Shown: positions 1-6,344, counted from the first letter of the stretch. The stretch: 8,079 bases of DNA from Clostridia bacterium (GCA_009929975.1 RZZF01000073.1:1-8079); one strand, 5' to 3'. Translations and numbers: made by a program. Notes: generated by a model not told the origin, from the letters alone.

Positions 1-274
1 GTCCGGAAGAGAGGCGGAAATCATAAGCATAGATTTCCACATCCTCATCAACCGGAGCGGGTGTGACCTTTTCAATGGTCACTTCGTCGCCCACTTCGAG
101 CAAGGCACCGAAATCGATGGAAGCCTGACCGGCAGAGTCAACGATCAATCCGGATGGACTGGTTTCACCGGATGATGGCGGACTCGAATCGGAAGGGATT
201 CGCGGGCTCTGAGCGCAGGCGGCGAGGGGAAGCGCAATCAGCAGAATGAGACTTAACAACAAACTCCTCTTCAT
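1..274 (-). CDS. Putative secreted lipoprotein, 5' part only (gene continues beyond the left edge)
   Basis: Reading the minus strand from the ATG at 274-272 gives 91 open codons up to the window edge. The N-terminus is a classical lipoprotein signal peptide: MKR, a hydrophobic leucine/isoleucine-rich stretch (residues 5-18), and a lipobox LAAC with the lipidated cysteine at residue 20. A serine/proline-rich linker follows (about residues 22-43), as is common after lipid anchors. After that comes an ordered, acidic, beta-like segment containing IYAYDFRL. The start is supported by AAAGGAGC about 8 nt upstream of the ATG. The protein is therefore expected to be exported and anchored on the outer face of the cytoplasmic membrane. 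I do not recognise the family from this fragment and assign no function. It lies downstream of the tRNA operon but is separated from it by a terminator, so it probably has its own promoter in 275-357. Confidence 0.8.
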   Translation of the reverse strand, partial: MKRSLLLSLILLIALPLAACAQSPRIPSDSSPPSSGETSPSGLIVDSAGQASIDFGALLEVGDEVTIEKVTPAPVDEDVEIYAYDFRLSSG

Positions 275-359
275 TACAAAGCTCCTTTGAATCAAGTTTG
301 CCAAAAGGGTTTATCAATCTATATTCTACTGAATATTTTTATATAAATCATCATTATTT
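275..359. other. AT-rich intergenic gap between lipoprotein gene and tRNA terminator
   Basis: This stretch is much richer in A+T than its surroundings. It carries the ribosome binding site of the lipoprotein gene near its left end and probably that gene's minus-strand promoter. Several TA-rich hexamers (for example TAGAAT and TATAGA on the minus strand) could be a -10 element, but none has a convincing -35 at 16-18 bp, so I do not call a promoter. No coding potential is seen. Confidence 0.4.
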
Positions 360-392
360 AAAAAAAAGACTGCCGATCAAACTCGACAATCT
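360..392 (-). terminator. Rho-independent terminator of the tRNA operon
   Basis: On the minus strand, AGATTGTCGA (392-383) pairs with TCGGCAGTCT (376-367) to give a 10-bp stem containing two G-T pairs, with a 6-nt loop (382-377). It is followed by seven T residues (366-360). It begins only 3 nt after the CCA end of tRNA-fMet. Flanking A residues (395-393) can extend the stem into the U tract. It ends the tRNA transcript before the lipoprotein gene on the same strand. Confidence 0.85.
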
Positions 393-395
393 TTT

Positions 396-471
396 TGGTT
401 GCGGAGGCAGGATTCGAACCTGCGACCTTCGGGTTATGAGCCCGACAAGCTACCAGCTGCTCCACTCCGCG
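396..471 (-). tRNA. Initiator tRNA-fMet (CAT)
   Basis: A 76-nt cloverleaf with anticodon CAT at 438-436. Two marks identify the initiator rather than elongator methionine tRNA. The first acceptor position is a C facing A (CGCGGAG against CTCCGCA, a C1-A72 mismatch). The anticodon stem ends in three consecutive G-C pairs around the CTCATAA loop. The T arm has GTTCGAATC. The CCA end (398-396) is encoded. It is the second gene of a two-tRNA operon, 37 nt downstream of tRNA-Leu, and ends just before the terminator. Confidence 0.95.
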
Positions 472-508
472 GTATATTGACCTGATGCTGGCACCGTTTG
501 TGTGGCTT

Positions 509-595
509 TGGTGCTCGTGGCCGGACTCGAACCGGCATGGGTTTAAATCCGACGGATTTTAAGTCCGTTGCGTCTGCCAGTTCCGCCACACGAGC
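509..595 (-). tRNA. tRNA-Leu (TAA)
   Basis: An 87-nt class II tRNA. Acceptor stem GCTCGTG pairs with CACGAGC, followed by discriminator A and encoded CCA (511-509). The anticodon loop CTTAAAA, closed by ACGGA/TCCGT, puts anticodon TAA at 561-559. A long variable arm lies between the anticodon stem and the T arm (GGTTCGAGTCC), as expected for leucine. It reads UUA (and UUG by wobble). It is the first gene of the tRNA operon, with a leader of about 20 nt after the predicted transcription start. Confidence 0.95.
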
Positions 596-621
596 AGGTC
601 GCTTCTCTAAGGTGCTCACCT

Positions 622-650
622 ATCATATCACCTGATTTTCATCTTGTCAA
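622..650 (-). promoter_or_regulatory. Strong sigma-70/sigma-A type promoter of the tRNA operon
   Basis: On the minus strand: a perfect -35 TTGACA (650-645), a 17-bp spacer, and -10 TATGAT (627-622) preceded by TGA, which makes it an extended -10. The predicted start near 615 leaves about 20 nt before tRNA-Leu. Near-consensus strength is what is expected for stable RNA genes. Confidence 0.9.
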
Positions 651-663
651 TCCGGGTTTTTAT

Positions 664-692
664 TTTGCAAAGCAGAGGCTCTGTACTATAAT
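664..692 (+). promoter_or_regulatory. Promoter of the polyamine operon
   Basis: A perfect -10 TATAAT at 687-692 lies 17 bp after a weak -35, TTTGCA (664-669); TTGCAA at 665-670 with 16 bp is the alternative register. Transcription would start near 699, just before the leader hairpin. The -35 is only 13 bp from the -35 of the oppositely oriented tRNA promoter. No other plausible promoter is seen before the first operon gene. A consensus -10 with a weak -35 leaves room for an activator, but no binding site is identified. Confidence 0.7.
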
Positions 693-703
693 TTAACCAG
701 TAT

Positions 704-732
704 CAGCCGGCGATCTGTCATGCGGCCGGCTG
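704..732 (+). promoter_or_regulatory. GC-rich leader hairpin in the polyamine operon mRNA
   Basis: CAGCCGGC (704-711) and GCCGGCTG (725-732) are a perfect 8-bp inverted repeat with a 13-nt loop. It sits about 5 nt after the predicted mRNA start and 7 nt before the first Shine-Dalgarno (GGAGG, 740-744). No T tract follows, so it is not a terminator by itself. It could stabilise the 5' end of the mRNA or take part in translational control. It does not match a riboswitch class that I recognise. Confidence 0.55.
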
Positions 733-751
733 GAGCTTTGGAGGGTACCGA

Positions 752-808
752 ATGAAATCAGATGATCCGCGTTTCGCCGGGCAGGAGGACTGCCATGGCA
801 GGTGGTGA
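752..808 (+). CDS. Possible 18-aa leader peptide (uORF) overlapping the speA start
   Basis: ATG at 752 is preceded by GGAGG (740-744) at an ideal 7-nt spacing. It encodes MKSDDPRFAGQEDCHGRW and stops at TGA 806-808. The speA start codon (795) lies inside it in another frame, so the two overlap by 14 nt. Ribosomes ending at 806 could reinitiate at 795 using AGGAGG at 783-788. This geometry is typical of translational coupling and attenuating leader peptides, and it comes right after the leader hairpin. No known polyamine-sensing leader sequence is recognised. It may be a chance ORF or the remnant of an older start. The Shine-Dalgarno quality is seen directly; the regulatory role is inferred. 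Confidence 0.4.
   Translation: MKSDDPRFAGQEDCHGRW
783..788 (+). promoter_or_regulatory. speA: Ribosome binding site that fixes the speA start
   Basis: AGGAGG lies 6 nt before ATG 795. The in-frame upstream ATG at 762 has no comparable site at a usable distance (GGAGG at 740-744 is 17 nt away and instead fits the ATG at 752). The protein from 795 also matches the usual N-terminal length of the Bacillus-type family. Confidence 0.8.
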
Positions 809-2240
809 CCAGAGAAGAGCCCCGATTGTAGAAGCGCTGCAGACGGTGAACCGTCAGCGGATTGTTCCGTTTGATGTACCGGGACACAAACACGGCCGCG
901 GCAGTCCGGAACTGACCCGGCTGCTGGGCGAATCCTGCATGCGCCTCGACATGAACTCAATGAAGCCACTCGACAATCTCTGTCATCCGGTCTCAGTGAT
1001 CCGGGAGGCGGAGCAGCTGACAGCTGAAGCCTTTGGCGCGGCCGCGGCTTTTCTCATGGTCAACGGCACCACATCAGCGGTCCAGGCTATGATCATGTCG
1101 GTCACGAAAAGCGGGGACCGGATCATCCTGCCGCGTAATGTCCACCGCAGCGTGATCAACACACTCGTGCTCAACGGTGCCGTACCGGTGTATATCAATC
1201 CCGGCAGCAATGAGCGGCTCGGCATCGCGCTCGGTATGTCGCTGGACGATGTCCGCCGGGCGATCACCGCGAATCCGGAGGCCAAGGCGATCCTGATCAA
1301 TAACCCGACCTATTACGGTATCTGCTCCAATCTGCAGGCGATCGTCGAACTGGCGCATGCGCATCAGATGCGCGTCCTCGTTGATGAGGCCCATGGGGCT
1401 CATTTCGCTTTCTCTCCAAATCTGCCGTTGTCCGCCATGGCGGCCGGCGCGGATCTTTCCGCGGTCAGCATGCATAAGTCCGGCGGTTCACTGACCCAGA
1501 GCTCATTGCTTTTATGCGGTCCGGCGATCAATCCGCAGCATGTCCGCCAGATCATCAATCTGACCCAGACGACCAGCGGCTCCTATCTGCTGCTGGCCAG
1601 CCTCGATATGTCACGGCGCAACCTGGCCCTGCACGGAAATGAGATCTTCGATAAGGTCACTGATATGGCCGACTATGCCCGCGATGAAATCAATCAGATC
1701 GGTGACTATTATGCCTATGGCCGTGAACTGGTCAATGGTGATGCGGTTTTTGACTTTGATCCGACCAAGCTGGCGGTCAACACGCTTGGCGCCGGACTGG
1801 CGGGTTCGGAAGTCTACAACCTGATCCGGGACGAATACGATATCCAGATCGAGTTCGGCGACCTTGGTAATATTCTTGCCTATCTGTCCATCGGCGACCG
1901 CATCCAGGATCTCGAGCGGCTGGTCAGCGCGCTGTCTGAACTGCGGCGCCGCTATCGGCGAAACCGGGCGGATCTGCCGACCTTCGACTATATCAGCCCC
2001 CAGGTTGTGGCAACCCCTCAGGAGGCTTTCTACAGCGAAAAGACCGCGCTGCCGCTGCAGGAGGCGGCCGGACGGATCAGCACCGAGTTTGTCATGGCCT
2101 ATCCGCCGGGCATTCCCATCCTCGCGCCAGGCGAGGCGATTACCCGGGATATCATCAATCTGATCCAATACTCGCGGGAGAAAGGATGTTTTCTCACCGG
2201 GACCGAAGATCCGCAGGTTGGCTCAATCAATGTGATCTAG
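795..2240 (+). CDS. speA: Arginine decarboxylase (PLP, fold type I, Bacillus SpeA type)
   Basis: Cytosolic enzyme predicted to decarboxylate L-arginine to agmatine, the first step of polyamine synthesis in this operon. At 481 aa it is the short form found in Gram-positives, lacking the N-terminal wing domain of the much longer enterobacterial inducible Arg/Lys/Orn decarboxylases. Visible landmarks: substrate-side motif DVPGHKHG (about 27-34), PLP-pocket motif DEAHG (197-201, with D197 and H200), and the Schiff-base lysine K228 in SMHKSGGSLTQS. The C-terminal domain carries EFVMAYPPGIP (PPGIP about 437-441). I use the start at 795 because of its AGGAGG site; starting at 762 would add 11 unsupported residues. 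It is the first operon gene, 22 nt before speE. Lysine or ornithine specificity cannot be excluded from sequence in this family, but the agmatinase-type gene two positions downstream favours arginine. Confidence 0.9.
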   Translation: MAGGDQRRAPIVEALQTVNRQRIVPFDVPGHKHGRGSPELTRLLGESCMRLDMNSMKPLDNLCHPVSVIREAEQLTAEAFGAAAAFLMVNGTTSAVQAMIMSVTKSGDRIILPRNVHRSVINTLVLNGAVPVYINPGSNERLGIALGMSLDDVRRAITANPEAKAILINNPTYYGICSNLQAIVELAHAHQMRVLVDEAHGAHFAFSPNLPLSAMAAGADLSAVSMHKSGGSLTQSSLLLCGPAINPQHVRQIINLTQTTSGSYLLLASLDMSRRNLALHGNEIFDKVTDMADYARDEINQIGDYYAYGRELVNGDAVFDFDPTKLAVNTLGAGLAGSEVYNLIRDEYDIQIEFGDLGNILAYLSIGDRIQDLERLVSALSELRRRYRRNRADLPTFDYISPQVVATPQEAFYSEKTALPLQEAAGRISTEFVMAYPPGIPILAPGEAITRDIINLIQYSREKGCFLTGTEDPQVGSINVI

Positions 2241-2262
2241 CGGCATTACACTAGGAGGTTTC

Positions 2263-3129
2263 ATGGAACTCTGGTTTTCCGAAAAACACACCGAAGGGGT
2301 CAAGTTTTCCATACAGGTCGATCAGCAGCTGTACAGCGCGCAGAGTCCGTTTCAGCGGATTGATGTGTTTGAATCCGTCGAATTCGGTCGGTTTCTTACC
2401 CTGGACGGCTACATGATGCTGACGGAAAAGGATGAATTCATCTATCACGAAATGATGGTCCATGTACCGATGGCCGTCCATCCGGACGTTCGCCGTGTTC
2501 TGGTCATCGGAGCAGGCGATGGCGGGATCATCCGTGAGCTGACGGCGTATTCGTCGATTGAGCAGATTGATCTGGTTGAAATCGACCAGATGGTGGTGGA
2601 GGCCTGTCGTGAGTTTCTGCCGCAGACCGCCTGCCGCCTCGATGATCCGCGGGTGACGATCCACTATCAGGACGGCTTGAAATTCGTTCGCCATTATGAA
2701 AATGACTATGATCTGATTATTGTTGACTCGACGGACCCGTTCGGTCCGGGGGAAGGCCTGTTTACCCGCGAGTTTTACGGCAACTGCTGCAAAGCCCTCA
2801 AAGAAGATGGAATCATGGTCAATCAGCATGAGAGTCCGTTTTATGATGTCGACGCGCTGGCCATGCAGCGGGCACACAAGCGGATTGTCGAATCATTCAG
2901 CATCAGCCGGGTCTATCAGGCTCATATTCCGACCTATCCATCCGGCCACTGGCTGTTCGGCTTTGCCTCCAACCGATATCATCCGATCCGTGACCTGCGG
3001 GCCCGCGATTGGAAAAAGCTCGAGTTGACAACCCGGTATTACAATACCAATCTGCACCGTGGTGCGTTTGCCCTGCCCAATTATGTGCAGGCGCTGCTGG
3101 AGGATGTTGAGCATGTCGAACTGGACTAA
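2263..3129 (+). CDS. speE: Polyamine aminopropyltransferase (spermidine synthase family)
   Basis: A 288-aa protein of usual family length. Spermidine synthase transfers aminopropyl from decarboxylated S-adenosylmethionine to putrescine in the cytosol. Domains: N-terminal beta domain (about 1-55), then a Rossmann methyltransferase-like fold. Seen: LDGYMMLTEKDEFIYHEM (47-64), nucleotide motif GAGDGG (83-88; the usual form is GGGDGG), acidic E106 after the second strand, adenine-contact D137 in QDG, catalytic-region DSTDP (155-159), and substrate-side IPTYPSGHW (222-230). All expected acidic residues are kept, so it should be active with decarboxylated SAM. AGGAGG lies 4 nt before ATG 2263. No SAM decarboxylase (speD) is in the window and the operon has a second spermidine route, so the true acceptor is uncertain: putrescine, agmatine or spermidine are all possible. 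Confidence 0.88.
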   Translation: MELWFSEKHTEGVKFSIQVDQQLYSAQSPFQRIDVFESVEFGRFLTLDGYMMLTEKDEFIYHEMMVHVPMAVHPDVRRVLVIGAGDGGIIRELTAYSSIEQIDLVEIDQMVVEACREFLPQTACRLDDPRVTIHYQDGLKFVRHYENDYDLIIVDSTDPFGPGEGLFTREFYGNCCKALKEDGIMVNQHESPFYDVDALAMQRAHKRIVESFSISRVYQAHIPTYPSGHWLFGFASNRYHPIRDLRARDWKKLELTTRYYNTNLHRGAFALPNYVQALLEDVEHVELD

Positions 3130-3970
3130 GTTGAGTGAACCGTTTCTCGGCTGTGACAGCCCCTATGAGTTGGCTTCTACGGTGATTTTCGGAGCCCCGT
3201 TTGACGGAACAACCTCTTATCGGCCCGGGACAAGGTTCGCCAGCCGGACCATGCGGGCGGAAAGCTACAGCCTGGAGACCTACAGCCCCTACCAGAACCG
3301 CGATCTGACGGATTATGCCATCTTTGACGGCGGCGATCTGGAACTGCCGTTCGGCCGGCCGGACAAAATGCTGGATTTAGTCGAAGCACAGACAGATCAG
3401 ATTCTGCAGGACGGCCGGATCCCGCTGATGATCGGCGGCGAGCATCTCGTCACCCTGGGAGCCGTCCGGGCCGCGGCCAGGCGCTGGCCGGATCTGCACC
3501 TGATTCAACTGGACGCCCATGCTGATCTGCGCGACCACTACCTTGACGAAAAGCTTTCTCATGCCACGGTGATTCACCGCTGCTGGGAACTGCTCGGTGA
3601 TGGCCGGATCTGGCAGTTCGGCATCCGCTCCGGTGAACGGGAAGAGATCAGCTGGGGCCGTTCCCATGTCACAACCCGTTTTTTCAACCTTGAGGGGCTG
3701 GCGGAGATGGTTCAGCGGCTGGCCGGGGTCCCTGTCTATCTGACCATCGATCTCGATGTGCTGGATCCTTCAATCTTCCCCGGAACCGGCACACCGGAAG
3801 CCGGCGGCATCATGTTTCAGGAGCTGGTTCAGGGTCTGCAGACGCTGCGGCCGCTCAATCTGGTCGCGGCTGACCTGAATGAATTGTCTCCGCCGCTTGA
3901 TCCATCTGGCATCTCGACGGCGACAGCACTGAAGACCTTGCGCGAGCTGCTGCTCGTATTGCAAAAATAA
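3113..3970 (+). CDS. speB: Agmatinase-type ureohydrolase
   Basis: A 285-aa binuclear manganese ureohydrolase of the arginase/agmatinase family, predicted to hydrolyse agmatine to putrescine and urea. Metal ligands are all present: H111 in GGEHL, D134/H136/D138 in DAHAD, and D213/D215 in TIDLDVLD. The substrate-loop signature TSYRPGTRF (34-42) and the LSHAT segment (148-152) match Bacillus-type SpeB. E257 in DLNELSPPLD completes the site. The start is taken at 3113, with GGAGG at 3099-3103. The in-frame ATGs at 3059 and 3104 are less good: 3059 would lie deep inside speE, and 3104 directly abuts the GGAGG. It overlaps speE by 17 nt, suggesting translational coupling. Family members acting on aminopropylagmatine exist and cannot be told apart here. 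Confidence 0.9.
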   Translation: MSNWTKLSEPFLGCDSPYELASTVIFGAPFDGTTSYRPGTRFASRTMRAESYSLETYSPYQNRDLTDYAIFDGGDLELPFGRPDKMLDLVEAQTDQILQDGRIPLMIGGEHLVTLGAVRAAARRWPDLHLIQLDAHADLRDHYLDEKLSHATVIHRCWELLGDGRIWQFGIRSGEREEISWGRSHVTTRFFNLEGLAEMVQRLAGVPVYLTIDLDVLDPSIFPGTGTPEAGGIMFQELVQGLQTLRPLNLVAADLNELSPPLDPSGISTATALKTLRELLLVLQK

Positions 3971-3989
3971 CGATCAGGAGGAACAAACC

Positions 3990-5189
3990 ATGGGAAAAGC
4001 ATTGATCATTGGCTGCGGCGGGGTCGCCGGAGTCGCGATTCATAAATGTGTCCAGAATCATGAGGTCTTTTCAGAGATCATGATCGCCAGCCGGACGGTG
4101 GAAAAGTGTGAGACACTGAAGGCCCAGCTCTCCGGCCGGGGAACGGTCATTCATACCGCCCGGGTGGATGCGGATGATGTCGGCCAGCTCGTCCGGCTGA
4201 TCGAATCGTTCAAGCCGGAGGTTGTCCTTCATCTGGCGCTGCCATACCAGGATCTGACGATCATGGAAGCCTGCCTGAAAGCCGGTGTCCATTATATTGA
4301 TACGGCCAACTATGAGCCGCTGGACACCGCGAAATTCGAATATAAATGGCAGTGGGACTATCATGAGCGCTATAAGGAGGCCGGTCTGACAGCACTGCTC
4401 GGCAGCGGATTTGATCCCGGCGTCACCAGTGTGTTTACCGCTTATGCGTTGAAGCATCATTTCGACGAGATTCATGAGATCGATATTCTCGACGCCAACG
4501 GCGGCGATCACGGCTATCCTTTCGCGACCAATTTCAACCCGGAGATCAATATCCGCGAAGTCACCGCGAACGGCAGCTACTGGGAAAACGGGGACTGGGT
4601 TGAAACGGAGCCGATGGAAATCAAGCGAAGCTATGACTTCGAAGGCATCGGCCAGCGCGATATGTATCTGCTCCATCACGAGGAACTTGAGTCTCTGGCG
4701 AAAAACATTCCCGGCATCCGCCGCATCCGTTTCTTCATGACCTTCGGACAAAGCTACCTGACCCATCTGAAGGTTCTGGAAAATGTCGGCATGACCTCGA
4801 TCGAACCGGTACTGTATGAAGGCCGCGAGATCGTACCGCTGCAGTTCCTCAAGGCACTGCTGCCCGATCCGGCGTCGCTCGGACCGCGGACGGTCGGCAA
4901 GACGAATATCGGCTGCATCTTCCGCGGCGTCAAGGACGGCCGGGAGAAGACGTATCGTTTGTTCAATATCTGCGACCATCAGGCCTGCTATCGTGAAGTC
5001 GGATCACAGGCGATCTCCTATACGACCGGTGTCCCGGCGATGATCGGCGCGATGCTGGTGATGCAGGGAGTCTGGCGCAAGCCCGGAGTCTATACGACGG
5101 AACAGTTTGATCCGGACCCGTTCATGGACGCGCTCAATCAGTGGGGACTGCCGTGGCAGGAAGATTTCAGCCCTGTTCTGGTTGACTGA
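3990..5189 (+). CDS. Carboxy(nor)spermidine dehydrogenase (saccharopine dehydrogenase-like)
   Basis: A 399-aa NAD(P)H-dependent reductase of the Lys9/saccharopine dehydrogenase superfamily. The characterised bacterial members condense L-aspartate beta-semialdehyde with putrescine (or diaminopropane) and reduce the Schiff base to carboxyspermidine (or carboxynorspermidine). Seen: Rossmann motif GCGGVAG (8-14), ASRT (33-36) after the second strand where the cofactor ribose/phosphate binds, GSGFDPGVTSVF (138-149), and the DANGGDHG segment (168-175), all typical of this clade rather than of fungal saccharopine reductases. AGGAGG (3976-3981) sits 8 nt before the ATG, and the gap after speB is 19 nt. 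The neighbouring decarboxylase strongly supports the role. The amine acceptor could be putrescine, or agmatine as in the carboxyaminopropylagmatine pathway; sequence alone does not decide. Lysine metabolism is unlikely in this context. Confidence 0.87.
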   Translation: MGKALIIGCGGVAGVAIHKCVQNHEVFSEIMIASRTVEKCETLKAQLSGRGTVIHTARVDADDVGQLVRLIESFKPEVVLHLALPYQDLTIMEACLKAGVHYIDTANYEPLDTAKFEYKWQWDYHERYKEAGLTALLGSGFDPGVTSVFTAYALKHHFDEIHEIDILDANGGDHGYPFATNFNPEINIREVTANGSYWENGDWVETEPMEIKRSYDFEGIGQRDMYLLHHEELESLAKNIPGIRRIRFFMTFGQSYLTHLKVLENVGMTSIEPVLYEGREIVPLQFLKALLPDPASLGPRTVGKTNIGCIFRGVKDGREKTYRLFNICDHQACYREVGSQAISYTTGVPAMIGAMLVMQGVWRKPGVYTTEQFDPDPFMDALNQWGLPWQEDFSPVLVD

Positions 5190-5198
5190 GGTGGCGCG

Positions 5199-6344
5199 AT
5201 GAATCAGACGGCAGTACCCGCGATGGACGGCCTGTTCCGGACGCCGGCCTACCTTGTTGACCAGCAGGCGATGATTGAAAACCTGGAGATCCTGCGCCAG
5301 ACGGCCGACCGTGCCGGCTGCCGCGTTCTCCTGGCCCAGAAGGCGTTCTCAATGTTTTCGGTCTATCCGCTGATCCGGCAGTATCTCGACGGAACGACCG
5401 CCAGCGGCCTGTTCGAGGCCCGGCTCGGTCATGATCATTTCGGTGGTGAGACGCATGTCTTTTCACCGGCCTATACTGAAGCTGACTTTCCGGAGATTCT
5501 CGCGGTCAGCGACCATCTTGTTTTTAATTCCTTCAACCAGTGGCGTCAGTTTAAGGACCGGGCCCTGGCCGCCGGGAAGCAGTGCGGCATGCGGATCAAT
5601 CCGCAGTGCCCCACGCAGTCGACGCCGCTGTACGATCCCTGCACGGCCGGTTCACGGCTCGGGGTGATCCGTGAGGCCTTTCGCGAAGACGAAATGGACG
5701 GCCTCAGCGGCCTGCACCTGCACTGCCTGTGCGAGCAGGGGGCTGAGGATCTGGCAATTGTTCTGGACGCGCTGAAGCAGCGGTTCGGTGATTGGCTGCC
5801 GCGGCTCGACTGGCTCAATCTCGGCGGCGGGCATCATATCACCCGGCCGGGCTACAACCTGGATCTGCTGGTCCGGCTGGTGCGGGAACTGCGCGAGGCA
5901 TACGGCGTCACGGTCTATCTGGAGCCCGGTGAGGCGATCGCGCTGAATGCCGGCTATCTGGTCAGCTCAGTGATTGATATCGTCGAAAATGACCTGTCCA
6001 TCGCCATCCTCGACACATCGGCGACCTGCCATATGCCGGATGTCCTGGAAATGCCGTATCGCCCGCGCCTGATCGGAGCCGCGCTTCCCGGCGAAAAACC
6101 GCATACCTACCGGCTGGGCGGACCGACCTGCCTGGCCGGCGATATCATCGGCGATTATTCGTTTGACGAGCCGCTGAAACCGGGCGATCAGTTGATCTTC
6201 TGCGATATGGCGATCTATACCATGGTCAAGAACAACACCTTCAATGGCATGCCGCTGCCGGATATTGTCCTGATGGATGATCAGGACCAGCTTCGTCTGA
6301 TCCGCCGCTTCGGCTATGAGGATTTCCGTCAGCGCCTGTCCTGA
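5199..6344 (+). CDS. nspC: Carboxy(nor)spermidine decarboxylase
   Basis: A 381-aa PLP enzyme of the alanine racemase-fold (fold type III) family, related to diaminopimelate decarboxylase, predicted to decarboxylate carboxyspermidine to spermidine. Seen: PLP lysine K48 in LLAQKAF, the barrel motif LHLHCLCEQ (172-180), phosphate-binding GGGHH (209-213), EPGEA (242-246), and the C-terminal active-site cysteine C311 in GPTCLAGD, with Y340 in MAIYTMVKNN. GPTCLAGD and the DTSATCHMPDVLEMPYRP block (272-289) are characteristic of this clade rather than of LysA. The start at 5199 has GAGG (5188-5191) overlapping the upstream stop codon, 7 nt before the ATG. It is the last operon gene. Its 3' end overlaps dinB tail to tail by 16 nt, and no intrinsic terminator is seen after it. 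Confidence 0.92.
   Translation: MNQTAVPAMDGLFRTPAYLVDQQAMIENLEILRQTADRAGCRVLLAQKAFSMFSVYPLIRQYLDGTTASGLFEARLGHDHFGGETHVFSPAYTEADFPEILAVSDHLVFNSFNQWRQFKDRALAAGKQCGMRINPQCPTQSTPLYDPCTAGSRLGVIREAFREDEMDGLSGLHLHCLCEQGAEDLAIVLDALKQRFGDWLPRLDWLNLGGGHHITRPGYNLDLLVRLVRELREAYGVTVYLEPGEAIALNAGYLVSSVIDIVENDLSIAILDTSATCHMPDVLEMPYRPRLIGAALPGEKPHTYRLGGPTCLAGDIIGDYSFDEPLKPGDQLIFCDMAIYTMVKNNTFNGMPLPDIVLMDDQDQLRLIRRFGYEDFRQRLS

Noticed and set aside
298..480. Short plus-strand ORF across the terminator and tRNA-fMet
   Set aside because: It reads through a tRNA gene on the opposite strand and has no Shine-Dalgarno.
762..794. Extended N-terminus of arginine decarboxylase from ATG 762
   Set aside because: This ATG has no properly spaced Shine-Dalgarno and the extra 11 residues do not fit the family. 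The start at 795 has AGGAGG at 6 nt.
2251..2877. A 208-codon minus-strand frame opposite speE
   Set aside because: It shows no recognisable motif and its sense strand is a well-conserved aminopropyltransferase. It is considered an antisense artefact.
3059..3112. Longer agmatinase reading from ATG 3059
   Set aside because: It would add 18 residues that duplicate speE coding sequence in another frame and has no ribosome binding site. ATG 3113 has GGAGG at 9 nt.
4071..4979. A 302-codon open frame on the minus strand opposite the carboxyspermidine dehydrogenase gene
   Set aside because: It mirrors the codon bias of the GC-rich sense gene, has no family motif, and sits opposite a gene with clear conserved motifs. 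It is a shadow frame.
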